NCBI GenBank assembly: GCA_900541695.1
Contig: UQKL01000021.1
Coordinates: 1-31,517 of the forward strand
DNA from: an uncultured Collinsella sp.
GTDB lineage: Bacteria > Actinomycetota > Coriobacteriia > Coriobacteriales > Coriobacteriaceae
Direction of reading: 5' to 3'
Length of the DNA stretch: 31,517 nucleotides
The notes beneath the pieces are model-generated. The model worked only from the letters and a program-made list of their open reading frames with translations, had not been told where the DNA came from and did no database searches. Numbering within the stretch: position 1 is the first letter of the stretch; every line of letters begins with the position of its first letter. The position numbers and the translations under genes were made by a program. Below, piece after piece: positions 22,207 to 31,517 of the stretch.

Positions 22207-23232
22207 ATGGCACAGAGCGCGAACATGGATGCGTCGGAGCTTGCACGCGATATCGCGGCTGGCCTAGCATCGGCAACGACGGCAACGGAGCGCGCGGCAC
22301 TGGTGCCCGCAGAGCTTGTCGAGGCCATTCAGCAACTAAAAACCCAACGTGACGCGGTGATCCTGGCGCACTACTATGTGGCGCCCGAGGTCCAAGCCGT
22401 TGCCGATTACGTCGGCGACAGCTTCTACCTGGCAAAGCTCGCCAAGAGCCTGCCGCAGCAGACCATCGTGCTGTGCGGCGTGGAGTTTATGGGCGAGAGC
22501 GCCAAGCTGCTCAACCCCACCAAGACCGTGCTGCTGCCCGAGCCGGGCGCGGACTGCCCCATGGCGCACATGGTCAAGCGCGAGACGGTCGATGCGGCGC
22601 GCGCCGAGTACGGCGACGACCTTGCCGTGGTCTGCTACGTCAACTCGACGGTCGAGATCAAGAGCTGGAGCGACGTGTGCGTCACCAGCTCCAACGCCGT
22701 CAAGATCGTGTCCGAGCTGCCGCAGCAGCACGTCCTGTTCATCCCCGATCAAAACCTGGGCCGCTTCGTAGCCGAGCAGGTGCCCCAAAAGCACGTCATC
22801 CTCAACAATGGCTACTGCCCGCGCCATCACATCATCACCGTCGAGCAGATTGTCGACGCGCAGGAGGCGCATCCCGATGCGCTCGTGCTGGCGCACCCCG
22901 AGTGCAAGGCCGACGTCCTTGCCGAGGCCGACTACATCGGCTCCACCGCCGGCATCATCAAGTACGCCGAGGATTCGGATGCGAGTGAGTTCATCATCGT
23001 GACGGTCCGCGGCGTGCTCTACGAGCTCGAGCGCCGCTGCGAGGGCACCGGCAAAAAGTTCTATTTTCCCGCGGTGCAGCCCACCTGCGTCAACATGGAT
23101 CTCATCACACTCGAAAAGCTCGTGCGATGCCTGGAGACGGGCGAGGGCGAGGTACAGATCGGCGTGTCGGACGAGGCGGCCGACCAGGCCAAAATTACGC
23201 TCGACCGCATGCTCGAGTACGCGGCGCGCTAG
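22207..23232 (+). CDS. nadA: NadA, quinolinate synthase
   Basis: The 341-residue enzyme condenses iminoaspartate (from NadB) with dihydroxyacetone phosphate to quinolinate and needs a [4Fe-4S] cluster. Visible hallmarks are ILAHYYVAPEVQAVADYVGDSF near the N-terminus, the three cluster cysteines (LCGVEFMGESAKLL, LAHPECKADV and QPTCVNM), YVNSTVEIKSWSDVCVTSSNA, FIPDQNLGRFVA and GSTAGIIKYA. Length is normal. ATG 22207 is preferred to the adjacent TTG 22204; GAGGGG lies upstream. It is the first gene of nadA-nadB-nadC-niaR. Confidence 0.97.
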   Translation: MAQSANMDASELARDIAAGLASATTATERAALVPAELVEAIQQLKTQRDAVILAHYYVAPEVQAVADYVGDSFYLAKLAKSLPQQTIVLCGVEFMGESAKLLNPTKTVLLPEPGADCPMAHMVKRETVDAARAEYGDDLAVVCYVNSTVEIKSWSDVCVTSSNAVKIVSELPQQHVLFIPDQNLGRFVAEQVPQKHVILNNGYCPRHHIITVEQIVDAQEAHPDALVLAHPECKADVLAEADYIGSTAGIIKYAEDSDASEFIIVTVRGVLYELERRCEGTGKKFYFPAVQPTCVNMDLITLEKLVRCLETGEGEVQIGVSDEAADQAKITLDRMLEYAAR

Positions 23233-23239
23233 AACGATG

Positions 23240-23266
23240 TGACATGAGGGGCAGTCCCTTATGTCA
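23240..23266. other. Hairpin between nadA and nadB
   Basis: TGACATGAGGG and CCCTTATGTCA pair (one G-U) around a five-base loop in the 56-bp nadA-nadB gap. No U-tract follows and the operon continues, so it may tune mRNA stability or be a small palindromic repeat. Confidence 0.6.
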
Positions 23267-23288
23267 TATTACAAGGGAGAGGATTCCT

Positions 23289-24665
23289 GTGGAAACCAAA
23301 CAATACCCCGATATGGAGTGCGACGTTGTCATTGCCGGTTGCGGCGTGGCGGGCCTGTACGCGGCCCTCAATCTGCCGACGAGCACGCGCGTGATCATGC
23401 TCTCCAAGGGCGATGTCGACGAGTGCGACTCGATGCTCGCGCAGGGCGGAATCTGCGTGCTGCCCGAAGGCTCAGACTACGATGCCTTCTTTGAGGACAC
23501 CATGCACGCCGGCCACTACGAGAACCGCCGCGAGAGCGTCGACATCATGATCCGCTCGAGCCGCTCGGTCATCAACGACCTGCTGGCCATGGGCGTGGAT
23601 TTTGAGCGCAAGACCGACGGCAGCCTCGACTTTACCCGCGAGGGCGCACACAGCCGTCCGCGCATTGCCTTCCATGCCGACATTACGGGCAAGGAGATCA
23701 CGACTAAGCTGCTCCAGGCCGTTCGCAAGCTTGATAACGTGCAGATTTTGGAGCACGTGGCCATGACCGACATCCTGACGGGCGAGCGTGACGGCGCCAC
23801 GGTGTGCACCGGTGTCGTCGCCGTTTCCGTGGACGAGGACAACTCGGTTCGTCCCGCCGACGAGCTGGCAAACGCCGCCGAGGACGTGCATGTCGGCGAG
23901 CCGTTTAAGATCCATGCCCGCCATACGCTGTGGGCGACGGGCGGTATCGGCGGCGTGTACGACCATTCGACCAACTACCCGCAGCTCACGGGCGATGCCT
24001 GCTACATTGCTCAGGAGCATGGCATTAAGATGGAGCACCTGGACTACGTGCAGATTCACCCCACGGGTCTGTTCTCGCCGCAGCCGGGCCGCACCTTCCT
24101 GATCAGCGAGAGCTGCCGCGGCGAGGGAGCGATTTTGCTCAATGCCGCCGGTGAGCGCTTTACCGACGAGCTTCAGCCGCGCGATGTGGTCGCCGCCGCT
24201 ATTCGCGAGCAGATGAAGCAGGACGGCACCGAGCACGAGTGGCTAAGCTTTGCCCCCGTCGAGCGCGACGTAGTGACCGGGCACTTCGCCAACATCCGCG
24301 CACGCTGCCTGGAGGACGGCCGCGACATCTTGGACGAGCCCATCCCAGTTACGCCCACGCAGCACTACTTTATGGGCGGCGTGTGGGTTGACAAGGACGG
24401 TCGCACCTCGATGCTCGAGCTCTACGCCGCGGGCGAGACGGCTTGCAACGGCGTTCACGGCAAGAATCGCCTAGCTTCCAACAGCCTGCTCGAGTCCCTA
24501 GTCTGGGGTCGTCGCGCTGCTTGGCGTATGCGCACTGGCGAGTCGCTGGCCGTGGAGGAGGCCGGCGAGCCCGCGCTCGATGGCCGTCATCGCGCCCTGA
24601 GCGCCGATACCCTGGCAATCGATGATCTGGCCCGTGCCGCCGGCACGCAGGCCGTGGAGGAGTAG
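23289..24665 (+). CDS. nadB: NadB, L-aspartate oxidase
   Basis: The 458-residue flavoprotein oxidises L-aspartate to iminoaspartate for NadA. The FAD-binding N-terminus is VVIAGCGVAGLYAALNL. LAQGGICVLP, HSRPRIAFHADITGKEITTKLL, LDYVQIHPTGLF, SESCRGEGAILLN and GETACNGVHGKNRLASNSLLE are typical of the succinate dehydrogenase/aspartate oxidase flavoprotein family. It lacks most of the C-terminal helical domain of the roughly 540-residue E. coli enzyme and stops after the FAD domain. The start is GTG 23289 with GGGAGAGG six bases upstream; the frame is open further up but that part overlaps nadA. It ends three bases before nadC. Confidence 0.95.
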   Translation: METKQYPDMECDVVIAGCGVAGLYAALNLPTSTRVIMLSKGDVDECDSMLAQGGICVLPEGSDYDAFFEDTMHAGHYENRRESVDIMIRSSRSVINDLLAMGVDFERKTDGSLDFTREGAHSRPRIAFHADITGKEITTKLLQAVRKLDNVQILEHVAMTDILTGERDGATVCTGVVAVSVDEDNSVRPADELANAAEDVHVGEPFKIHARHTLWATGGIGGVYDHSTNYPQLTGDACYIAQEHGIKMEHLDYVQIHPTGLFSPQPGRTFLISESCRGEGAILLNAAGERFTDELQPRDVVAAAIREQMKQDGTEHEWLSFAPVERDVVTGHFANIRARCLEDGRDILDEPIPVTPTQHYFMGGVWVDKDGRTSMLELYAAGETACNGVHGKNRLASNSLLESLVWGRRAAWRMRTGESLAVEEAGEPALDGRHRALSADTLAIDDLARAAGTQAVEE

Positions 24666-24668
24666 ACC

Positions 24669-25529
24669 ATGAATCCCATTACTATGAAACTCGTCGTCGA
24701 TGATCTGATTCTGCAGGCTCTGCGCGAGGACATTACCTTTGAGGACGTGAGCACGGCGAGCGTGTGCCCCACGGCGCGTCCCGCTACGGTGGAGCTTATC
24801 GCCAAGGCCGATGGCATCATCGCGGGCTTGGATGTGTTCGCTCGCACCTTTGAGCTGCTGGATTCGCAGAGCTCGGTGCTGTTTGATGTTGCCGACGGCG
24901 ACGAGGTGCACGCCGGCGACCACGTGGGCCAGGTGCGCGGCGATGCACGCGTACTGCTTTCGGGCGAGCGCGTGGCGCTCAACTACCTGCAGCGTATGAG
25001 CGGTATCGCTACCTATACACACCAGATGGCCGCGGCGCTCGAGGGCACCAAAACCGTGCTTGTCGATACGCGCAAGACCACGCCGGGCATGCGCGTCTTC
25101 GAGAAGGCCGCGGTCGAGATCGGCGGCGGCAGCAACCACCGTTACAACCTGTCGACGGCCGTCATGCTCAAGGACAACCACATCGATGCCGCCGGCGGCG
25201 TGACGCGTGCGATCGAGATGGCGCGCGCCCATGCGTCGTTTACCACGACGGTCGAGATTGAGTGCGAGAACCTGGACATGGTGCGCGAGGCCGTGGAGGC
25301 CGGCGCCGACATCATCATGTTCGACAACATGACCCATGACGACATGACCGCCGCGATTGAGCTTATCGCCGGTCGCGCCAAGACCGAGTGCTCGGGCAAC
25401 GTGGACGCCAGCAATATCCGCGCGCTCGCCGACCTGGGCGTTGACTTTATTAGCTCGGGCGCGCTGACACACTCCGCCCCGATCCTCGACCTCTCACTTA
25501 AGCACCTGCGTCTGCTGGACGGTAAATAA
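24669..25529 (+). CDS. nadC: NadC, quinolinate phosphoribosyltransferase
   Basis: The 286-residue enzyme converts quinolinate and PRPP to nicotinate mononucleotide, the last step of the pathway begun by NadB and NadA. Typical segments are LREDITFEDVSTASV, GERVALNYLQRMSGIATYT, VDTRKTTPGMRVFEKAAVEIGGG, NHRYNLSTAVMLKDNHID, EIECENLDMVREAVEAGADIIMFDNM and the GVDFISSGALTHSAPILDLSL end. Its TAA overlaps the niaR ATG by one base (TAATG), so the two are coupled. Confidence 0.97.
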   Translation: MNPITMKLVVDDLILQALREDITFEDVSTASVCPTARPATVELIAKADGIIAGLDVFARTFELLDSQSSVLFDVADGDEVHAGDHVGQVRGDARVLLSGERVALNYLQRMSGIATYTHQMAAALEGTKTVLVDTRKTTPGMRVFEKAAVEIGGGSNHRYNLSTAVMLKDNHIDAAGGVTRAIEMARAHASFTTTVEIECENLDMVREAVEAGADIIMFDNMTHDDMTAAIELIAGRAKTECSGNVDASNIRALADLGVDFISSGALTHSAPILDLSLKHLRLLDGK

Positions 25530-26074
25530 TGGACGCCCGCGAGCGTCGCCGTGCCATCATGGACGTGCTCGAGGTGGCCAAGGAGCCAGTTTCGGGCAGC
25601 GCACTTGCCCGCGAGGTTGGCGTGAGCCGTCAGATCGTGGTTCAGGATATTGCCCTGCTGCGTGCCGATGGGCACGATGTCGTGGCCACCAACCGTGGTT
25701 ATGTGCTGCAGGAGGCCCCCAGCAGCCCCGCCGTGCCCACGCGCTTGGTCAAGGTTCGCCACAGCGTGGAGCAGGCAGGCGATGAGCTCACGAGTATCGT
25801 CGACGCCGGCGGCGCCGTGCTCAACGTGATCGTCAATCACCGCGTGTACGGCAAGATCACGGCCGACCTGGACATTCGCAATCGTCGAGATGTTGAGCGC
25901 TACCTGCACGATATCGAGAGCGGCAAGAGTTTCCCGCTACTAACGGTGACGAGCGGCTATCACTTCCATCGCATCGCGGCGGAAGACGAGCAGACCCTCG
26001 ACGAGATCGAGGCCATGCTCAAGGAGAAGGGCTACCTTGCCGATTTAATGCCCTACGAGGATGATTTGTCCTAG
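25529..26074 (+). CDS. niaR: NiaR, niacin-responsive transcriptional repressor
   Basis: The 181-residue protein has an N-terminal winged helix (HTH_11 type: SGSALAREVGVSRQIVVQDIALLRADGHDVVATNRGYVL) and a C-terminal 3H domain with the conserved histidines (VRHSVEQAGDEL, VNHRVYGKI, TSGYHFHRI). The 3H domain binds metal and niacin in this family (B. subtilis YrxA/NadR type). As the last gene of nadABC it most likely represses its own operon through the palindrome at 22107-22175. It ends before a strong bidirectional terminator. Confidence 0.95.
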   Translation: MDARERRRAIMDVLEVAKEPVSGSALAREVGVSRQIVVQDIALLRADGHDVVATNRGYVLQEAPSSPAVPTRLVKVRHSVEQAGDELTSIVDAGGAVLNVIVNHRVYGKITADLDIRNRRDVERYLHDIESGKSFPLLTVTSGYHFHRIAAEDEQTLDEIEAMLKEKGYLADLMPYEDDLS

Positions 26075-26083
26075 AACACATGC

Positions 26084-26121
26084 AAAAGGAGGCCTCCGCG
26101 GCGATGCGGAGGCCTCCTTTT
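26084..26121. terminator. Bidirectional terminator between niaR and the ferredoxin gene
   Basis: The arms AAAAGGAGGCCTCCGC (26084-26099) and their exact complement (26106-26121) surround a six-base loop, with T runs on both strands. It serves the convergent nad operon and ferredoxin gene. Confidence 0.93.
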
Positions 26122-26160
26122 GTGCACGGTGTACTTGTGAGTGTGCAAGCGGGGGAGTTG

Positions 26161-26346
26161 TTACTCCTCGACGATCTCGGTGATCGCGCCGGCGGGGCAA
26201 GCGTCCTGGCAAGCGCCACAGGCGACGCAGGAGTCCTCGTCAGCGACGGTAGCGACGTCCTGGAGCTCCAGAACGCCAGCGGGGCAGGAGTCGACGCAAA
26301 CGCCACAAGCGATGCACTCGTCGGCATCAATTACGGGATGAGCCAT
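26161..26346 (-). CDS. 2[4Fe-4S] ferredoxin
   Basis: The 61-residue product has two classical cluster motifs, CIACGVCVDSCP and CVACGACQDACP, in a bacterial-type ferredoxin of clostridial length. It is a low-potential electron carrier, for example for pyruvate:ferredoxin oxidoreductase or hydrogenases. The start is ATG 26346 with GAGAGGA upstream; an open frame to 26412 has no such site. It is monocistronic. Confidence 0.95.
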   Translation of the reverse strand: MAHPVIDADECIACGVCVDSCPAGVLELQDVATVADEDSCVACGACQDACPAGAITEIVEE

Positions 26347-26493
26347 GGTAGTTTCCTCTCTGTTGACCGACGCTACAGGCGATGCGCGTCGGTTTGATTC
26401 GGGCAAAAACATACCACGGGAGCGACCGTTTGCAATACCCTCTGACCGGCATCTTCATACCGTTCGCCGAGTATGCCAAGGTTTACTAAAAAA

Positions 26494-26521
26494 TGCGCAG
26501 GTGGGGCCGTTGAGCTGCGCA
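26494..26521 (-). terminator. Possible minus-strand terminator upstream of the ferredoxin gene
   Basis: On the minus strand TGCGCAG pairs with CTGCGCA around a 14-base loop and is followed by TTTTTT. No minus-strand gene lies immediately to the right, so it may only limit stray antisense transcription. Confidence 0.35.
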
Positions 26522-26568
26522 AATGTTAGCTAAAGGTGACTTGAAATATAGGGCGATTGAGCGTGCTT

Positions 26569-26745
26569 GCGGAAACCGCATCCCATTATTTTGTCGAAAA
26601 ACGGGTTGCAGTTTCCGGTTAGGCCCGCTAGCGGAAAATGCGAGCCGGTATCAGCTCTCAAAACGGGATACGGTTTCCGGTTGAGCCTTCAGACGGAAAC
26701 TGCGACCCGGAATCCACGCTCAAACCGGGATGAGCTTTCCGCAAG
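26569..26745. repeat. Three tandem 62-bp palindromic units
   Basis: The units start at 26569, 26631 and 26693, exactly 62 bp apart. Each begins GCGGAAA or ACGGAAA with a following TGCG or CGCA, contains CAAAACGGGAT or similar in the middle, and ends in TTTCCG, so each can fold on itself. The units are similar but not identical. No credible ORF is seen in 26347-27004. The repeats lie 260 bp upstream of dnaK. Confidence 0.8.
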
Positions 26746-26857
26746 ACGGCCCCCAGGCACCCCCGGACGCAAACCTCAGCCATCTCTACATAGATCTCGA
26801 TAGATCTGCCCAGAACTCAAACAGCGCGTCTACCTGCATATTTGCGAACCTAAACTC

Positions 26858-26998
26858 TTGGCAATAAGAAATCTTATATGAATTGACTTAGATTTTGTAT
26901 ATTCCGGTCCATAAGGGGATACACTACATCCTGAAAGACAAGCCGAAGCGCCGCGCGACAGACCGTCGAGGCGGCGCGAACGCAAAAGAGAGAGGGAA
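26858..26998 (+). promoter_or_regulatory. dnaK promoter and leader region
   Basis: This AT-rich stretch precedes dnaK. A 14-bp palindrome ATAAGAAATCTTAT is at 26864-26877. Candidate promoter boxes are TTGACT (26883-26888) or TTGTAT (26896-26901) with TACACT (26920-26925); none is a strong pair. In the leader, GCGCCGC (26948-26954) pairs with GCGGCGC (26971-26977) around an inner CGAC/GTCG stem. The ribosome site GAGAGAGGG follows. I could not find a canonical HspR box (CTTGAGT-N7-ACTCAAG). Confidence 0.45.
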
Positions 26999-27004
26999 TT
27001 TCTA

Positions 27005-28897
<1,893 letters not shown>

Positions 28898-28899
28898 TC

Positions 28900-29742
28900 A
28901 TGTCCGCCCGTAAAGCTCGCACGGAGGCGGCTGCCGCCGGCGCCGCCCCCGTTGACTCTGAGGAGAAGGACGTGAAGATTCCCGTAGAGGCCGCAGACGA
29001 TACCGAGGTCAATGAGGCCCCGGCCGCCGAGGCTGCCGAGAACCAGGTAGAGGATTCCAACAAGGAGGCGACGATGACCGAGGACGAGATGGTGGAAGCC
29101 GCTATCCGCGCCGGTGAGGAAGCCGCCGACAACGACTTTAAGCTCAAGTTCGAGCAGGCCCAAAAGGAGCTTGCCGACGTGCGCAATGAGCTCGATGCTG
29201 CGGCAGAGGCCCAGAAGGCCGCCGAGGACAAGGCGAAGGACGCTACCGAGCGAACCGCTCGTCTGCAGGCCGACTGGGAGAACTTCCGTCGCCGCACCGC
29301 CAACGAGCGCATCGCCGAGCGCGAGCGCGCGACCGAGAAGCTCGTCACCGCGCTGTTGCCGGTGATCGACGATATCGAGCGCGCGATCGACCATGCCCGC
29401 AGCCAAGAGCTTTCCGACGACTTTAAGCAGTTCGTCGATGGCGTTGACGCGGTACATGCCAAGCTGCTCGATGTGTTTGCGCACGAGGGCGTTGAGCCCA
29501 TCGATCCCAAGGGTGAGGCGTTCGATCCGCTCGAGCACCAGGCTGTGGGTCGCGTCGAGGACGCATCGCAGTACGACGAGACCGTCAACGACGTGTACCA
29601 GAAGGGCTACCGCATGGCGGATCGCATTCTGCGTTCCGCGATGGTGACGGTGACCTACGGTGGCGAGAAGCGCCCCGCACCGGAGCCCGAAGCGGCGCCC
29701 GAGGATGCTACGGCCGATACGGCCGAGAGCACCGAGGAGTAA
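28900..29742 (+). CDS. grpE: GrpE nucleotide exchange factor
   Basis: The 280-residue product has the GrpE core from about residue 75: a long coiled coil (KLKFEQAQKELADVRNELDA...), QADWENFRRRTANER, LLPVIDDIERAI, VEPIDPKGEAFDPLEHQAV and the C-terminal beta domain ending GYRMADRILRSAMVTV. It releases ADP from DnaK. It is long for the family because of an acidic, Ala-rich N-terminal extension of about 70 residues and a similar C-terminal tail. The start is two bases after the dnaK stop, so translation is probably coupled. Confidence 0.97.
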   Translation: MSARKARTEAAAAGAAPVDSEEKDVKIPVEAADDTEVNEAPAAEAAENQVEDSNKEATMTEDEMVEAAIRAGEEAADNDFKLKFEQAQKELADVRNELDAAAEAQKAAEDKAKDATERTARLQADWENFRRRTANERIAERERATEKLVTALLPVIDDIERAIDHARSQELSDDFKQFVDGVDAVHAKLLDVFAHEGVEPIDPKGEAFDPLEHQAVGRVEDASQYDETVNDVYQKGYRMADRILRSAMVTVTYGGEKRPAPEPEAAPEDATADTAESTEE

Positions 29743-29746
29743 TTGA

Positions 29747-29780
29747 GAAGGGCCCCGGGGCAACACCCGGGGCCCTTTCT
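29747..29780 (+). terminator. Intrinsic terminator or attenuator between grpE and dnaJ
   Basis: GAAGGGCCCCGGG pairs with CCCGGGGCCCTTTC around a short loop, ending in a short T run, four bases after the grpE stop. It should reduce readthrough into dnaJ, which has its own strong ribosome site 70 bp on. Confidence 0.75.
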
Positions 29781-29850
29781 GGCCTAGTGCCATATGACAG
29801 TATGAGCCGCCGTCCGCAGGGGCGGCGGATATAACAGGAGAGGAGCTACG

Positions 29851-30810
29851 ATGGCTGCAGGCAAAACCTTCTATGACATCCTGGGCGTATCCAAGAGCGC
29901 CTCCGACAAAGAGATTAAGAGTGCGTTTCGCAAGCTCGCGCAAAAATATCACCCCGATGCCGGCGGCGACGAGGCCAAGTTTAAGGAGATCAGCGAGGCC
30001 TACGAGACGCTTTCGGACGAGAAGAAGCGCAAAGAGTACGACCAGATGCTCATGTTTGGCGGCATGCCGGGCGCGGGCGGCGCGTACGGCGGCGGCTACG
30101 GTGCCGGTGCGGGCGCCAGCGGCTGGGGCGACATCTTCGACAGCATCTTTAGCGGCAACGGCGCCTGGGGCAGCGATTGGGGCTCGGGTTTCGCCGGGGC
30201 TGCGGGCGCTGCCGGTGCGGGTCGCAGCCGCGCTCGCAAGGGCGGCGACCTGTCGCTGACCGTCGATGTGACGGCCGAGGACGCGTTTCGCGGCGTGACG
30301 CACAAGGTCACCTACCGCATTCCCTCGACAGGCGAGCAACAGACCATTACGGTCTCGGTGCCCGCGGGTGCGGTCGACGGCGGCAAACTGCGCTACAAGC
30401 GTCGCGGCGAGTACGGCGTTGCCGGCGGCGAGCGCGGCGACCTGGTCGTGACCACGCACGTGGAGGAGCATCCGCTGTTTAAGCGTAAAGGTGCCGACGT
30501 GACCATGGAGGTACCGGTCTCGGTCTATGAGGCGGCGCTCGGCTGCACGGTGGACGTGCCGACGCCCGGCGGTGCGACGGTTCGTCTGAAGGTGCCCGCG
30601 GGTACCCAGACGGGCAAGAAGTTCCGCTTTAAGGAGATGGGCGCGCCCGACGTTAAGCACCGTGGCCGCACCGGTGCGCTGCTCGTCGAGATCAAGGTGC
30701 AGGTTCCCACGAACCTGTCTGATGACGAGCGCGATGCCATGACCAAGCTGCGCGAGGCCGACACGCGCGACTATCGCGAGAAGGTCAATCGTTACAAGGC
30801 GACGTACTAG
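29851..30810 (+). CDS. dnaJ: DnaJ-type co-chaperone without zinc finger
   Basis: The 319-residue Hsp40 has a J domain ([41 protein letters not shown]) with the essential HPD, then a Gly-rich stretch ([19 protein letters not shown]). The C-terminal substrate-binding domains follow directly ([89 protein letters not shown]). The four CxxCxGxG repeats are absent, so it is a type II (CbpA-like) protein. It stimulates DnaK ATPase and delivers substrates. GGAGAGGAG lies upstream of ATG 29851. Confidence 0.95.
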   Translation: MAAGKTFYDILGVSKSASDKEIKSAFRKLAQKYHPDAGGDEAKFKEISEAYETLSDEKKRKEYDQMLMFGGMPGAGGAYGGGYGAGAGASGWGDIFDSIFSGNGAWGSDWGSGFAGAAGAAGAGRSRARKGGDLSLTVDVTAEDAFRGVTHKVTYRIPSTGEQQTITVSVPAGAVDGGKLRYKRRGEYGVAGGERGDLVVTTHVEEHPLFKRKGADVTMEVPVSVYEAALGCTVDVPTPGGATVRLKVPAGTQTGKKFRFKEMGAPDVKHRGRTGALLVEIKVQVPTNLSDDERDAMTKLREADTRDYREKVNRYKATY

Positions 30811-30882
30811 GGCGGTCGCGGCGCACGACCACGCCCGCGGGCTTATGATGGACGATAACGAGACGGAAAGGGGTCAGGTAGC

Positions 30883-31299
30883 ATGGCCGAGGACAATAGG
30901 AACAAACCGCTGTACATGATCAGCGTGGCGGCCGAGCTGACCGGCATGCATCCGCAGACTCTGCGCGTCTACGAGTCCAAGGGCCTGGTGAACCCCCAGC
31001 GCTCGGGCGGCAACACGCGCCTGTATTCGCGTGCCGATATCGAGCGCCTGGAGCTCATCAACCAGCTGACCGACGAGGGCATCAACCTTGCCGGCGTGGT
31101 GCGTATCCTCGATATGAAGGAGCGTGCCGAGGAGCGTGAGCGCGAAAACGAAAAGCTCCGTGCTCGCGTGCGCCAGCTCGAGGACGAGCTGCACGAGTAC
31201 AAGATGCAGAAGAAGATCACCGCCCTGGCCCCGCGCGACGGCTCAGTTAACCCCGAGCAAGTCATGCGCAAGCTGCTGGGCGCCGGCGGGGATCTGTAG
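30883..31299 (+). CDS. hspR: HspR, MerR-family heat-shock repressor
   Basis: The 138-residue protein has a MerR-type winged helix at the N-terminus (YMISVAAELTGMHPQTLRVYESKGLVNPQRSGGNTRLYSRADIERLELI) and a coiled coil (KERAEERERENEKLRARVRQLEDEL). Position after dnaK-grpE-dnaJ is characteristic of HspR, which represses this operon with DnaK as co-repressor in actinobacteria. AAAGGGG lies upstream of ATG 30883. It is followed at once by the hairpins at 31300. Confidence 0.95.
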   Translation: MAEDNRNKPLYMISVAAELTGMHPQTLRVYESKGLVNPQRSGGNTRLYSRADIERLELINQLTDEGINLAGVVRILDMKERAEERERENEKLRARVRQLEDELHEYKMQKKITALAPRDGSVNPEQVMRKLLGAGGDL

Positions 31300-31373
31300 G
31301 TTACGCCGTTCTGCCGAACGGCGTAACGGCTCGACGCTGCGCTTTTGGTTCCGCCGTTCTAACGAACGGCGGA
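31300..31373. terminator. Two small hairpins after hspR
   Basis: GTTACGCCGTTC (31300-31311) pairs with GAACGGCGTAAC (31316-31327). TCCGCCGTTC (31350-31359) pairs with GAACGGCGGA (31364-31373). A TCGACGCTGC linker follows each. They resemble the hairpin after the lipoprotein gene (3812-3838). The linker after the first is followed by TTTT, so the first may terminate hspR transcription. Confidence 0.6.
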
Positions 31374-31377
31374 CCGG

Positions 31378-31491
31378 TCGACGCTGCAAGCCCGCCAGAG
31401 CGGCAATCTGCCTTTCAACTTCGGCGGCATGATCAGAAGATCAATGCCGCCTTGTTTCAAGGCACCTTGCTCGCTCTGGCGGGCTTTCGCT
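31378..31491. repeat. 114-bp compound palindromic repeat, copy 2
   Basis: It has the same length and order of arms as 3842-3955, with the inner stem GATC-AGAA-GATC instead of GACC-AGAA-GGTC. The last 26 bases of the window show nothing recognisable. Confidence 0.88.
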
Positions 31492-31517
31492 CATATGACC
31501 CAATCCGCTGTCAAGAG

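Noticed and set aside
23127..23288. Longer N-terminus for NadB
   Set aside because: It overlaps the end of nadA and the intergenic hairpin; GTG 23289 has a strong ribosome site and gives the normal FAD motif position.
26569..26745. Possible CRISPR array
   Set aside because: The units are contiguous, self-complementary and have no unique spacers; no cas genes are nearby.
26786..26808. Direct repeat ATAGATCT upstream of dnaK as an operator
   Set aside because: Only two short copies, with no partner signal; likely chance in an AT-richer stretch.

Overview
The window looks like chromosome of a high-GC Gram-positive gut bacterium, most likely Coriobacteriia and probably Collinsella or a close relative. 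This is inferred from gene content and style, not from a database search. The signs are a dnaK-grpE-dnaJ-hspR block, a nadA-nadB-nadC-niaR operon, a wall-anchored secreted hydrolase with an LAxTG-type sorting signal, GTG starts, high GC with long mirror-strand ORFs, and many intergenic palindromic repeats.

Layout. (1) 1-2480: a minus-strand Fic-family protein with a striking double inverted repeat at its promoter, then an SIS-domain protein that looks like the remnant of an RpiR-type regulator. Both genes are followed by a copy of the same 95-bp hairpin repeat. (2) 2481-4811: a free-standing PTS EIIA of the glucose type, a small lipoprotein, a 114-bp palindromic repeat, and a HAD phosphatase broken by one in-frame TAG. 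(3) 4881-7577: a secreted C69-type peptidase flanked by two copies of a 121-123-bp palindromic repeat. (4) 7730-12650: a cobalamin riboswitch followed by a giant surface protein of about 1509 residues whose C-terminal part resembles the alpha/alpha-toroid of transcobalamin-like proteins. This is the most interesting system in the window, a candidate B12-controlled cell-surface cobalamin-capture protein. (5) 12737-18590, minus strand: a nickel and hydrogenase-maturation operon in transcription order small helical protein, nikR, hypF, hypC, hypD, hypE. Neither hypA, hypB nor any hydrogenase subunit is present here. (6) 18822-19854: thioredoxin (minus) divergent from a protein that looks like a degenerate uracil-DNA-glycosylase fold. 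(7) 19915-21914, minus: a LytTR response regulator followed by an AgrC-like sensor kinase. (8) 22100-26074: the nadABC-niaR operon for de novo NAD synthesis, with a large palindromic operator overlapping its promoter. (9) 26161-26346, minus: a 2[4Fe-4S] ferredoxin. (10) 26569-31299: three 62-bp palindromic tandem repeats, then dnaK, grpE, dnaJ (a zinc-finger-less type) and hspR, followed by a second copy of the 114-bp palindromic repeat.

The regions form self-contained modules: NAD synthesis with its own niacin-responsive repressor, Hyp maturation with its own nickel regulator, chaperones with their own HspR repressor, and the surface protein under a B12 riboswitch. At least four families of palindromic intergenic repeats lie between modules. 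One of them shows a compensatory base-pair change between its two copies.
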